Positions 16,411-25,219 of a stretch of DNA of 64,000 nt are shown one piece after another. The notes below the pieces were generated by a model. It did not search any database. It was not told the DNA's origin and saw only the letters and a program-made list of their open reading frames with translations. Made by a program: the position numbers and the translations under genes. The stretch is from GCA-003244245 sp052390495 (GTDB lineage Bacteria; Actinomycetota; Actinomycetes; Mycobacteriales; Pseudonocardiaceae), in assembly GCA_052390495.1 (NCBI GenBank), contig JBQTGW010000020.1:34939-98938 (forward strand), given 5' to 3'. The first letter of the stretch is position 1. Each line of letters opens with the position of its first letter.

Positions 16411-17871
16411 TCAGCTTTCGGAGAGCTGCTGGTACTTCTTCTCCAGGTCCTCCAGGCCACCGCACAGGTAGAAGGCCTGCTCGGGCATGTGGTCGAAGTC
16501 GCCCTTGCAGAGCTTGTCGAAGGACTCGATGGTCTCCTTGAGCGGTACCGTCGAGCCCTCCTGGCCGGTGAACTGCTCGGCGGAGTACATGTTCTGGCTC
16601 AGGAACCGCTCGATCCGCCGGGCCCTGTTGACGATCACCTTGTCCTCCTCGGACAGCTCGTCGATGCCGAGGATGGCGATGATCTCCTGCAGGTCGTTGT
16701 ACTTCTGGAGGATCCGCTTGACCTCCTGCGCCACCCGGTAATGCTCCTCGCCGACGTACTGCGGGTCGAGGATGGTCGACGACGAGGTCAGCGGATCCAC
16801 CGCGGGGAAGATGCCCTTGGAGAACACCCCCCGGGACAGCTCTGTGGTGGCATCCAGGTGGGCGAAGGTGGTCGCAGGCGCCGGGTCGGTGTAGTCGTCG
16901 GCGGGCACGTAGATGGCCTGCATCGAAGTGATCGAGCGACCCCGGGTCGAGGTGATGCGCTCCTGGAGCTCACCCATCTCATCGGCCAGGGTCGGCTGAT
17001 AACCCACCGCCGACGGCAGCCGGCCCAGCAGCGTGGAAACCTCGGAACCGGCCTGGGTGAACCGGAAGATGTTGTCGATGAACAACAACACGTCCTGGTT
17101 CAGCTCATCGCGGAAGTACTCCGCCATGGTCAGCGCGGACAACGCGACCCGCATCCGGGTGCCAGGCGGCTCGTCCATCTGCCCGAAGACCAGCGCGGTG
17201 TCTTTGAGGACGCCCGCCTCCTGCATCTCAAGGAAGAGGTCGTTGCCCTCTCGGGTGCGCTCCCCCACCCCGGCGAACACCGAGGTACCACCGAAGTTGC
17301 GAGCCACCCGGATGATCATCTCCTGGATGAGCACCGTCTTGCCCACCCCGGCACCACCGAACAGGCCGATCTTGCCGCCCTGCACATACGGGGTCAGCAG
17401 GTCGATGACCTTGAGCCCGGTCTCCAGCATCTCGGTCTTGCCCTCGAGCTGGTCGAAGGGCGGCGGCTTGCGGTGGATCTCCCAGCGGTCACCGCTGAAC
17501 TGAGTGTCTGGGGCGTCCAGGCACTTGCCCAGCATGTTGAACACGTGACCCTTGACCTGATTGCCGACCGGTACCGAGATCGCCGACCCGGTATCGGTCA
17601 CCGGGGCACCGCGAACCAGGCCGTCGGCAGGCTGCATAGCGACCGCCCGCACGGTGTTGTCCCCGAGGTGCTGGGCCACTTCCAGGGTCATCGTCTTGCG
17701 CAGCACTTCGAGCTCCACCTCAACGGTCAGTGCGTTGAACAGTGGTGGCACCTGGCCCCGTGGGAACTCCACGTCGACCACCGGGCCGGTCACCCGCACC
17801 ACACGGCCGATGCCTGCCTCGGGTATGGAGCCGACGGTGCTCGTCTGCTGGGCTGTGGTCATCTCACTCAT
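16411..17871 (-). CDS. atpD: ATP synthase F1 beta subunit
   Basis: The catalytic subunit, about 486 residues. The P-loop GGAGVGKTV, the catalytic region AGVGERTREGNDLFLEM, and RFTQAGSEVSTLLGRLPSAVGYQPTLADEMG are all present. ATG 17871 is preferred; GTG 17874 and ATG 17862 are in frame. It overlaps the end of atpG. Here atpD is the last gene of the main atp operon, because proS follows in antisense. Confidence 0.97.
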   Translation of the reverse strand: MSEMTTAQQTSTVGSIPEAGIGRVVRVTGPVVDVEFPRGQVPPLFNALTVEVELEVLRKTMTLEVAQHLGDNTVRAVAMQPADGLVRGAPVTDTGSAISVPVGNQVKGHVFNMLGKCLDAPDTQFSGDRWEIHRKPPPFDQLEGKTEMLETGLKVIDLLTPYVQGGKIGLFGGAGVGKTVLIQEMIIRVARNFGGTSVFAGVGERTREGNDLFLEMQEAGVLKDTALVFGQMDEPPGTRMRVALSALTMAEYFRDELNQDVLLFIDNIFRFTQAGSEVSTLLGRLPSAVGYQPTLADEMGELQERITSTRGRSITSMQAIYVPADDYTDPAPATTFAHLDATTELSRGVFSKGIFPAVDPLTSSSTILDPQYVGEEHYRVAQEVKRILQKYNDLQEIIAILGIDELSEEDKVIVNRARRIERFLSQNMYSAEQFTGQEGSTVPLKETIESFDKLCKGDFDHMPEQAFYLCGGLEDLEKKYQQLSES

Positions 17872-18826
17872 CACTCCCCACGGCGGACAGCGCTTCAGCG
17901 CCGCCGACGATCTCGCTGATCTCCTGGGTGATCAGACCCTGGCGGGCCCGGTTGGCCTCACGGGTGAGGTCCTGGATCAGCTCGGTGGCATTGTCGGTGG
18001 CAGCTTTCATCGCCTGCCTGCGGGCGGCCTGCTCCGATGCCGCGGCCTCCAGCAGCGCTGCGTAGATCCTGGTGTTGATGTATTTCGGCAGCAGGTGCCC
18101 AAGCAGTTCCTCGGCGTCCGGCTCGAACTCGTACAGCGGGGTCAGATTGTCCGATTCCTGCTGCTGAGCTGCGGTGTGGTCGGTAGCGTCGACATACTCG
18201 ACCTCCAGCGGCGCGATCCGGCGCACCCGCGGCGTCTGAGTGAGCATCGAGCGAAACTCCGTATAGACGACGTGCAACTCGTCGACCCCCTCAACACCGT
18301 CCTGCCCGGGACCACCCTCGTTGTCATCGGCCCCAGCGAGGAACGCGCGCACCAACACCTTGCCGGCTTCGGCAGCGTCGTCATAGTGGGGCTGATCGGA
18401 GAAACCCGTCCAGTACTTCTCGATCGGCCGCTGGCGGAACTTGTAGTAGCTCAGGGCTTTGCGACCGATCAGGTACAGCCGCACCGACTTACCCTCGTCG
18501 CGCAGCAGCGCCTGCAGTTCCTCGGCGGCCCGCAACAGATTTGCGTTGTACGCACCGCACAGGCCACGGTCGCTGGTCACGACCAGCACGGCCGCCCTGG
18601 TCGGGTTCTCCCGTTCGACCAGCAGTGGGTTGTCCAGGGTGCCCGCGGCGCTGGCCAGCGCGGACAGCACCTTAGTGATCTCCTGTGCATAGGGCCGGGA
18701 TGCCTCGACCCGAGCCTGAGCCCGGGCGATCCGCGAGGTGGCGATGAGCTCCATCGCCTTGGTGATCTTCTTCGTCGACTGGACGGACCGGATTCGGCGA
18801 CGGAGGACTCTAACCTGGGCTGCCAT
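17864..18826 (-). CDS. atpG: ATP synthase F1 gamma subunit
   Basis: A 320-residue central-stalk subunit. The N-terminal helix MAAQVRVLRRRIRSVQSTKKITKAMELI and the C-terminal SDNATELIQDLTREANRARQGLITQEISEIVGGAEAL-type helix (here ATDNATELI) are typical. An acidic/Gly segment near residues 170-185 (AGADDNEGGPGQDGVEGV) is an insertion resembling the actinobacterial gamma loop. The stop overlaps the atpD start, and 6 bp separate it from atpA. Confidence 0.96.
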   Translation of the reverse strand: MAAQVRVLRRRIRSVQSTKKITKAMELIATSRIARAQARVEASRPYAQEITKVLSALASAAGTLDNPLLVERENPTRAAVLVVTSDRGLCGAYNANLLRAAEELQALLRDEGKSVRLYLIGRKALSYYKFRQRPIEKYWTGFSDQPHYDDAAEAGKVLVRAFLAGADDNEGGPGQDGVEGVDELHVVYTEFRSMLTQTPRVRRIAPLEVEYVDATDHTAAQQQESDNLTPLYEFEPDAEELLGHLLPKYINTRIYAALLEAAASEQAARRQAMKAATDNATELIQDLTREANRARQGLITQEISEIVGGAEALSAVGSDE

Positions 18827-18832
18827 CGCCTA

Positions 18833-20479
18833 TCACTTCTTCGGAGCGGGCTTGTTGACCTTGACCGATTCGTGGGCCACCTCGTCAGCCGCCATCGACG
18901 CGGCCTCGGCCTCGTGGCCCAGCACAGAGCCGTCCGAGGTGGTGAAGCCCTTCTTGAACGCCTGCACCGCGGCCACGACCTGTTCCTCGGTCTCCTTGCT
19001 GAACTGCTTGGTCTCCCGGATCGTGTCGACGATGTCCTTGTGGTTGCGGCGGACGTCGTCGAGAAAGTCCGACTCGAAGCGCCGGACGTCGACCACCGGC
19101 ACGTCGTCCAGGTGCCCACGGGTGCCGAGGAAGATCGACACAACCTGCTCCTCGACGGGCCTCGGGTCGTACTGCCCCTGCTTGAGCAACTCGGTCAACC
19201 GGGCGCCACGCTCGAGTTGACGTCGCGAGGTGGCGTCCAGGTTCTCCGCCCCGAACGCGGCGAACGCCTCCAGCTCGCGGTACTGCGACAGCTCCAGCCG
19301 CAACGTGCCGCCGACCGCCCTCAGCGCCTTGATCTGCGCCGCACCGCCCACCCGGGAGACCGAGACACCGACGTTGATCGCGGGCCGGACGCCCTGGTTG
19401 AACAGGTCGGACTCGAAGAAGCACTGCCCGTCGGTAATGGAGATGACGTTGGTGGGAATATAAGCAGAGATGTCGTTGGCCTTGGTCTCGATGACCGGCA
19501 GTCCTGTCATCGAGCCCGCCCCCAACTCATCGGAGAGTTTCGCGCAACGCTCCAGCAGCCGGGAATGCAGGTAGAACACATCACCGGGGTACGCCTCCCG
19601 GCCCGGCGGGCGGCGCAGCAGCAGTGAGATGGCACGGTATGCCTCGGCCTGCTTGGACAGGTCGTCGAACACGATCAGTACGTGCTTGCCCTGGTACATC
19701 CAGTGCTGGCCGATCGAGGAGCCGGTGTAGGGCGCGAGCCACTTGTAGCCGGCCGAATCCGAAGCAGGCGCCGCGACGATGGTGGTGTACTGCAGCGCTC
19801 CGTTGTCCTCCAGCGATTGGCGGACCGCCGCGATCGTGGTGCCTTTCTGGCCGATCGCCACGTAGATGCAGCGCACCTGCTGCTTCGGGTCACCGGTCTC
19901 CCAGTTCGCCTTCTGGTTGATAATGGTGTCGACACACACCGCGGTCTTGCCGGTCTTGCGGTCACCGATGATGAGCTGGCGCTGACCGCGACCGATCGGA
20001 GTCTGCGAATCGATCGCCTTGATGCCGGTCTGCAGGGGCTCCTTCACCGGCTGACGGTCGATTACCGAAGGCGCTTGCAGTTCGAGCACCCGCTGGTCAT
20101 CGGCGACGATGTCGCCCAGGCCGTCGATCGGAAGGCCCAGTGGGTCCACCACCCGGCCGAGGAAGCCGTCGCCAACCGGCACCGAGAGGATCCGGCCGGT
20201 TCGTTTGACCTCCTGGCCCTCGGCGATGGCCTCGAAGTTGCCCAGAATGACCGCGCCGATCTCCCGCACATCCAGGTTGAGCGCAACACCCAGCACGCCG
20301 CCGGGGAACTCCAGCAATTCATTGGTCATAGCCGAGGGCAGGCCCTCGACCCGGGCGATCCCGTCACCGGCATAGGTGACGGTGCCCACCTCCTCGCGCG
20401 AGGTCTCGGTCGAGAATGAGGTGACGTAGTTCTCGATCGCGCTCCGGATCTCGTCCGAAGAGATCGTCAGCTCCGCCAT
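18833..20479 (-). CDS. atpA: ATP synthase F1 alpha subunit
   Basis: A 548-residue non-catalytic nucleotide-binding subunit. The P-loop is GDRKTGKTAV, and ISVSRVGGAAQIKALRAVGGTLRLELSQYRELEAFAAFG (here VGVSVSRVGG) is conserved. The C-terminus carries the long tail (HEAEAASMAADEVAHESVKVNKPAPKK) seen in actinobacterial AtpA, which in mycobacteria suppresses ATP hydrolysis. It starts with ATG 20479 and lies 56 bp after atpH. Confidence 0.97.
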   Translation of the reverse strand: MAELTISSDEIRSAIENYVTSFSTETSREEVGTVTYAGDGIARVEGLPSAMTNELLEFPGGVLGVALNLDVREIGAVILGNFEAIAEGQEVKRTGRILSVPVGDGFLGRVVDPLGLPIDGLGDIVADDQRVLELQAPSVIDRQPVKEPLQTGIKAIDSQTPIGRGQRQLIIGDRKTGKTAVCVDTIINQKANWETGDPKQQVRCIYVAIGQKGTTIAAVRQSLEDNGALQYTTIVAAPASDSAGYKWLAPYTGSSIGQHWMYQGKHVLIVFDDLSKQAEAYRAISLLLRRPPGREAYPGDVFYLHSRLLERCAKLSDELGAGSMTGLPVIETKANDISAYIPTNVISITDGQCFFESDLFNQGVRPAINVGVSVSRVGGAAQIKALRAVGGTLRLELSQYRELEAFAAFGAENLDATSRRQLERGARLTELLKQGQYDPRPVEEQVVSIFLGTRGHLDDVPVVDVRRFESDFLDDVRRNHKDIVDTIRETKQFSKETEEQVVAAVQAFKKGFTTSDGSVLGHEAEAASMAADEVAHESVKVNKPAPKK

Positions 20480-20535
20480 GGCTATCGGTCCCTGCTCTCG
20501 TCGTTTCGGGTATTCATGCGTTCACCGGGCAGCCT

Positions 20536-21354
20536 TCACCGGGGCAGCCACTGGTGGGCCTTCTCCAGCCGCCCTGCGACGCTGCCGTCGATCACCTCGT
20601 CGCCCACCCGGATCACCAGCCCGCCCAGCAACCCAGGGTCGAGTTCGACCTTGAGCGAGATAGACCGTCGGTAAACCCGGGCGAGGGCGCCGATCAGCCG
20701 CTGTTCCTGTTGCTCCGAAAGCGGACCGCCAGCGCTGACATGGGCCACCGAACGCTCGCGGCGGGCGGCCGCTCGGTCAACGAGCTCCTCAATGATCTCG
20801 TCGAGGTGGCGCCGCCGCGGTGCCCGGACCGCCTGCTGGAGCAGCAGGCTCGTCACCGGTCGGACGCGACCAGCGAGCACGGTATCCAGTAGCCCAAGGC
20901 GCCGCTGGGTGGGCGCGGACTCGTCGCCCAGCAGGGTTGCCAGCCGCGGCTGGGCGGCCAGGATGCGGCCGAACCGGAACAGCTCGTCCTCGACCTCGCC
21001 GAGGCTGTCATCCCGCTCGGCCAGCGTCAGCAGCGCCTGTCTGGCCAGTTCCTCGAGCCCGTCGACCAGGTCCCGTGGCCGGGACCAGCGCAGTGTCACC
21101 ACGTGGCTGAGCGTCTCAAGGGTGGCCGCGCTCACCTTGCCGCGTAGCAGCGTTTCGACCATTACGCGGCGGATCTCCACGGGCGCCGAGGAATCCGCGA
21201 GATGCCGTCGGATCACCGTCTGCGCACCGAGCTCCACCACGAAGTCACTCAGCTCGCCACCTTGGCGGGTCAGATCGTCGGCACCGGCATCGGTGACCCG
21301 CTCGTCCAGCCGCTCGCGCGCGGCGGCCAGTGCGGCCCTGCTCGCCGGTTGCAT
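20536..21354 (-). CDS. atpH: ATP synthase delta subunit
   Basis: A 272-residue protein homologous to OSCP/delta, joining the peripheral stalk to F1. ATG 21354 overlaps the TGA of atpF by one base. The C-terminal delta signature is RRSISLKVELDPGLLGGLVIRVGDEVIDGSVAGRLEKAHQWL. It is longer than E. coli delta (177 residues), as usual in actinobacteria, with an extra N-terminal helical region. In mycobacteria atpF and atpH are fused, but here they are separate. Confidence 0.94.
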   Translation of the reverse strand: MQPASRAALAAARERLDERVTDAGADDLTRQGGELSDFVVELGAQTVIRRHLADSSAPVEIRRVMVETLLRGKVSAATLETLSHVVTLRWSRPRDLVDGLEELARQALLTLAERDDSLGEVEDELFRFGRILAAQPRLATLLGDESAPTQRRLGLLDTVLAGRVRPVTSLLLQQAVRAPRRRHLDEIIEELVDRAAARRERSVAHVSAGGPLSEQQEQRLIGALARVYRRSISLKVELDPGLLGGLVIRVGDEVIDGSVAGRLEKAHQWLPR

Positions 21355-21926
21355 CAACGGTTCCCCTGGCCGCTCGGGACCGAAGCCGCGGCTGACATGG
21401 CATCCAACTCGTCGAGGAAGCGGTCCACCGTGCCAGCGCGCCGGGCATCGTCAGTCAGCGACTCACCGACGATGCGGCTGGCCAAGGTCACGGCCAGCCG
21501 TCCGACCTCGGCGCGCAGCTCGCGCACTACCTGCTCGCGCTGAGTAGCCAGCTGCTCCTCACCGCGCTGCTGGATCCGCGCAACCTCCTGCTCAGCCTGC
21601 TGACGCATCTCGTCCTTGATCACCTGCGCATCAGCCCGAGCGGACTCGCGAATCTTCGCCGCCTCGACGCGCGCCTCGGCCAATGCCTCGGAGTAACGGG
21701 TCTGCGCCTCCTGTAGACGCTGGCGGGCCTGCTCGCTGTCCTCGATCTGCCCGCGAATCATCTCCTGGCGATCGTTCATCGCCTTCTTGACCGGCGGTAT
21801 GACGTAGCGCCAGATGACGAACAGGATCGCCAAGAAGATTGCGAGCTCGATGAAGAACGTCGCATTGGGTATGAGGAAAACCTGATCTTCCCCGCCACTC
21901 TCTTGTGCCACGGTAGCCGCAGTCAT
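21354..21926 (-). CDS. atpF: ATP synthase Fo subunit b
   Basis: About 190 residues. One membrane helix (FFIELAIFLAILFVIWRYVIPPV) is followed by a long charged coiled coil (MNDRQEMIRGQIEDSEQARQ onward), forming the peripheral stalk. ATG 21926 is chosen because homology begins at MTAATVAQESGG, although the frame is open further upstream into atpE. It lies 17 bp after atpE and is coupled to atpH. Confidence 0.95.
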   Translation of the reverse strand: MTAATVAQESGGEDQVFLIPNATFFIELAIFLAILFVIWRYVIPPVKKAMNDRQEMIRGQIEDSEQARQRLQEAQTRYSEALAEARVEAAKIRESARADAQVIKDEMRQQAEQEVARIQQRGEEQLATQREQVVRELRAEVGRLAVTLASRIVGESLTDDARRAGTVDRFLDELDAMSAAASVPSGQGNR

Positions 21927-21943
21927 TCTAGAACCCCAGCCTC

Positions 21944-22228
21944 TCAGCCGGCGAGTACGAACACGAAGGTCGCCATGAAGGCGAGGTTGATGAAGTACAT
22001 CGCCTCGCACAGACCGACGGTGAGCAGGAAGCTGGTGAACAACCGGCCCTGCGCCTCGGGCTGCCGCGCCGTCCCCTCGATCAGCCGCCCGCCGACAATG
22101 CCGTCACCGATCGCCGCTCCCATGGCGCCACCGGCCAGTGCCAGGCCACCACCGATGAAGGCACCGGCGAGCGTGATGGACTCGGCGGTCACGCTGGTCT
22201 GCGCGACGATCATTTCAGTGAGCACCAT
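21944..22228 (-). CDS. atpE: ATP synthase Fo subunit c
   Basis: A hairpin of two membrane helices: AGAFIGGGLALAGGAMGAAIGDGIVGG, and FTSFLLTVGLCEAMYFINLAFMATFVF with the proton-binding Glu in GLCEAMYF. The polar loop RQPEAQGR lies between them. ATG 22228 gives 94 residues; an in-frame ATG at 22213 would give 89, closer to the family size. A 15-bp-period direct repeat sits in the leader (22249-22277). Confidence 0.95.
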   Translation of the reverse strand: MVLTEMIVAQTSVTAESITLAGAFIGGGLALAGGAMGAAIGDGIVGGRLIEGTARQPEAQGRLFTSFLLTVGLCEAMYFINLAFMATFVFVLAG

Positions 22229-22248
22229 ATCTTCTCTCTTGTCTCGAA

Positions 22249-22277
22249 CCGGGTTTGATCGCCCCGGGTTTGATCGC
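22249..22277 (+). repeat. short direct repeat in the atpB-atpE gap
   Basis: ccgggtttgatcgc occurs twice (22249-22262 and 22264-22277), just upstream of atpE. It is one of several short tandem duplications at gene junctions in this window. Confidence 0.8.
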
Positions 22278-22336
22278 TGGAGTGTGGAAGGTCTTCGGAT
22301 GGTAAGGAGCAAAGGCTATGGTGGCTGTGGTGGCCG

Positions 22337-23071
22337 TCAGTGCGCCTCCTCCTTGTCCGGTGCCGCGGCGACGCCGAAGTAAATGATCGTCAGAACGACG
22401 AAGATCACCGCCTGGAGCAGGCCGATGAAGATGTCGAACAGCTTCCAGGCCGCCGTCGGCGCCCAGGCGACATACCCGGGCAGCAGCGAGAGCACAGCAA
22501 CCATGACCGTGCCGGCCAGAATGTTGCCGAAGAGCCGCAACGAGAGGCTGATCGGCTTGACGATCTCCATCATGATTTCGAGGGGGAGCATTGCGGGAAA
22601 CGGCTTGGCGAAGTGTGCGAAGTAGTGCCCCGCGCCCTTCTTCCTGATACCGGTGATGTGCACGAGGATGATCACTAAGAGCGCCAGCGCCAAGGTGAGG
22701 TTGATGTCCGCCGTGGGCGGCCGCAGGTACTCGTCGAAGGCGTGCGGCAACAGGGCCAGCCAGTTCGAGATGAGGATGAAGAAGAAGAGGCTGATCGCCA
22801 GCGGCGCGACGAAAGGCGCGGTGCGCAGCCCCAGGCTCTGCTCGACCTGCTTCTCGATCAGGCCCGTGACGGTCTCGAAGGCCAGCTGGGCACCGCTGGG
22901 CACCTTGGACGCCGACTTGGCCCGAAGGTACAACGCGAACCCGAGCACGATGCCCGCGGACAGCAGTGTCGAAATGACCGTGTCCACATTGATGGTCAGC
23001 CCGAAGGCGGACCACTGCAGGTGCTGCCCGACGGAGATACCGCCTTCGGAGGCCACCACCAGCTCACTCAT
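22337..23071 (-). CDS. atpB: ATP synthase Fo subunit a
   Basis: A 244-residue polytopic protein. The essential Arg is in the helix LSLRLFGNILAGTVMVAVL, and FDEYLRPPTADINLTLALALLV is a family motif. It forms the proton half-channels with the c ring. The start overlaps the upstream small membrane gene by 4 bp (ATGA). Confidence 0.96.
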   Translation of the reverse strand: MSELVVASEGGISVGQHLQWSAFGLTINVDTVISTLLSAGIVLGFALYLRAKSASKVPSGAQLAFETVTGLIEKQVEQSLGLRTAPFVAPLAISLFFFILISNWLALLPHAFDEYLRPPTADINLTLALALLVIILVHITGIRKKGAGHYFAHFAKPFPAMLPLEIMMEIVKPISLSLRLFGNILAGTVMVAVLSLLPGYVAWAPTAAWKLFDIFIGLLQAVIFVVLTIIYFGVAAAPDKEEAH

Positions 23072-23478
23072 GTCTGGGCTCCTGTCCGGCGCATCTCCTT
23101 GAACAGCGGCACCAACGTGGTCACGATCATGAGAAACTGGAACACCACGAGACCCCCGAATACGGCAAAGCCGTCGGGCCGGACGAGTAGCGCGATCGTC
23201 ACGGCGAGAAGTGTGACGACGGCAAGCCGACCGAGGACGTTCACCGTGCCCTGGCGCTTACGGTTCGGACTCTCACTGGTGGCGAACCGGGCTGCCGACC
23301 GGTGGATGAGGACCATGTTCAGCAGGCCGAGACCGAGCCCCAAACAACCGAACAAGGCGATCGGCAGGTAACCGAACGGGGCGAGTATCGCCACGGCAGC
23401 CACCGCTAGGCACACTGCCGCGACGGCGAGCCGCCGCAAGTGTCCGGCGGAGGGCGCCGGACCCAGATCGGGGATCAC
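23068..23478 (-). CDS. AtpI-like ATP synthase accessory membrane protein
   Basis: A 136-residue protein from GTG with four hydrophobic segments (AVAAVCLAVAAVAILAP, LPIALFGCLGLGLGLLNMVL, LAVVTLLAVTIALLV, FAVFGGLVVFQFLMIVTTLV). The position directly before atpB, with a 4-bp overlap, and the topology match the UncI-like protein found at this place in actinobacteria. It may help c-ring assembly. Confidence 0.75.
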   Translation of the reverse strand: MIPDLGPAPSAGHLRRLAVAAVCLAVAAVAILAPFGYLPIALFGCLGLGLGLLNMVLIHRSAARFATSESPNRKRQGTVNVLGRLAVVTLLAVTIALLVRPDGFAVFGGLVVFQFLMIVTTLVPLFKEMRRTGAQT

Positions 23479-23566
23479 TGTCGTCCTTCCACTCTTCTGA
23501 TCATGCCACTCTTCTGGTTCATGTCTGGTTCATGTTCATGGCTGGGCCGATCATGGTCGGACCGAC

Positions 23567-23785
23567 CTACTCCTTAAGAAAACTCCTGATCTGGTGATAG
23601 ATGTAGAGGCAAGTGGCTACGATTCCGAGGCCAAGCCCCACCAGGAGGAACACTGGGAGGGTGTCCAGAGCCAGATCGACCGCCCACCCGAGACCCAACC
23701 CGGCCACCAGACAGGCAGCGGTCGCAAGTCCGAAGCTCAAGAGGGTCGAGAGATCAGGGTCGCGGCGTTGATCCACGATCGACAC
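23567..23785 (-). CDS. AtpZ/AtpI-type small membrane protein
   Basis: A 72-residue protein with two membrane helices (LSFGLATAACLVAGLGLGWAVDLAL and LPVFLLVGLGLGIVATCLYIYHQI), matching the AtpZ/AtpI family that assists Fo assembly or Mg transport. It is the first gene of the atp operon, starting from GTG. The 267 bp upstream (23786-24052) should hold the operon promoter. The 23479-23566 gap contains repeated cactcttctg and ggttcatg motifs. Confidence 0.8.
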   Translation of the reverse strand: MSIVDQRRDPDLSTLLSFGLATAACLVAGLGLGWAVDLALDTLPVFLLVGLGLGIVATCLYIYHQIRSFLKE

Positions 23786-24052
23786 CTAGCTCAGCGGGGG
23801 CATGGCGTCACCCGTCGCCATCGCTCAAAGGCACTCCTCGCAGTCCAGGGACAGCGTGCATTTAGCGAACGAAATGTAAACGCTGTCGATGGGCCGATCT
23901 AATGGGTCCCAACCACGGTCGACACAGCCTAGGACACGACCCGGGCGGGACGAACCAGACGATATCACACTACTGCGCACCATCCGCCCGCGCCCCCACC
24001 TGCTTGTACCCGCAGTTCTGTCGCTGTGACGTGGGTCTCGTTGATTCTGCTC

Positions 24053-25210
24053 TCATGGGTCGGCGCGGGTTCGTAACCGCGGGAGCATTGAGCCGATCAC
24101 GGCGACCAGCAGTCCGAGCGCACTTCCCCACACCACCACGAGGGTGTCGAACACCGTCAGCGCGACGGCACCGAACGCAAGCAGCGCGGCCCACAGGTAG
24201 ATCAGCAGCACGGCATGACGGTGCGAATGTCCGATCTCCAGCAGCCGGTGGTGCAGATGCAACTTGTCCGCAGCGAACGGGCTGCGCCCCGCCCGAGTTC
24301 GACGCACCACCGCGAGCAGTAAGTCCAGTACCGGGACGAACAGCACCGCGGCCACCACCAGCAGTGGGGAGAGCAAAGCCAACACGGCAGTGGCACCGTG
24401 GCTGCCGGGGTCAATCTGGCCGGACGCACTGGTCGATGCCGCGGCGAGCATCAGGCCGATGAGCATCGCCCCGGAGTCACCCATGAAGATCCGGGCCGGC
24501 TGGAAGTTGTGCGGCAGGAAGCCCAGGCACGCACCGGCAACCAAGGCAGCGATCAGCGTCGGCGGGTAAGTGGACACGCTGCCACCGGACTCGTCGAGCA
24601 GATTCAGCGCGAATGCCCCGATAGCCACTGCCGCGATCAGCCCGATGCCCGCGGCCAGCCCGTCCAGCCCGTCAACGAAGTTCATCGCGTTCACCAGCAC
24701 CACGGCCAGCGCGACAGTGAGCAACACCGCCTGGTCCTGCCCCAGGACGAGCACTGAACCGGCTGAGCCTGCACCGCCGTTCCACGGCACCCAAAAAATG
24801 AACCACTGCACGCCGAAGAGCACCAGCATTCCGGCGGCCGTGACCTGCCCGGCAAACTTGGTGAGCGGATCCAGGTCGAATCGGTCGTCCAGCGCCCCGA
24901 CCAACGTGATGATCCCGCCCGCGACCAACACCGCCACGACATCCCAGGAAAACTCGAACGACCGTCGCAACACAGGCAGCTGGTGGGAGAGCAGCACGCC
25001 GCCGAGGATCCCGCCGTACATCGCCAAACCGCCAAGGCTCGGAGTCGGGGTGAGGTGCACATCTCGAGCCCGGGGCTTGGCTACCGCGCCAGTGCGGATC
25101 GCCAGCCGTCGTACCAGCGCGGTGAGCAGGAAGGTCAGCACCGCGGTGGTGAGACCAACCAGCAGGTACTCCCGCAGTGGCAATCCGGCGGGTGCGGGGA
25201 CAGGTCCCAC
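24053..25210 (-). CDS. wecA: UDP-GlcNAc (HexNAc)-1-phosphate transferase, MraY/WecA family
   Basis: A 385-residue polytopic enzyme transferring a sugar-1-phosphate to a polyprenyl phosphate. Motifs are GGLAMYGGILGG, ALDDRFDLDPLTKFAGQ, NAMNFVDGLDGLAAG, RIFMGDSGAMLIGLMLA and the His-rich loop HLHHRLLEIGHSHR. In mycobacteria the homologue in this position starts arabinogalactan linkage-unit synthesis. It starts from GTG and follows glyA by 9 bp. Confidence 0.92.
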   Translation of the reverse strand: MGPVPAPAGLPLREYLLVGLTTAVLTFLLTALVRRLAIRTGAVAKPRARDVHLTPTPSLGGLAMYGGILGGVLLSHQLPVLRRSFEFSWDVVAVLVAGGIITLVGALDDRFDLDPLTKFAGQVTAAGMLVLFGVQWFIFWVPWNGGAGSAGSVLVLGQDQAVLLTVALAVVLVNAMNFVDGLDGLAAGIGLIAAVAIGAFALNLLDESGGSVSTYPPTLIAALVAGACLGFLPHNFQPARIFMGDSGAMLIGLMLAAASTSASGQIDPGSHGATAVLALLSPLLVVAAVLFVPVLDLLLAVVRRTRAGRSPFAADKLHLHHRLLEIGHSHRHAVLLIYLWAALLAFGAVALTVFDTLVVVWGSALGLLVAVIGSMLPRLRTRADP

Positions 25211-25219
25211 GAGGTCAGG

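Noticed and set aside
16405..20419. Long plus-strand frames opposite the atp genes
   Set aside because: They mirror atpD, atpG and atpA, are rich in His, Arg and Gly as expected of antisense GC-rich frames, and have no start signals.
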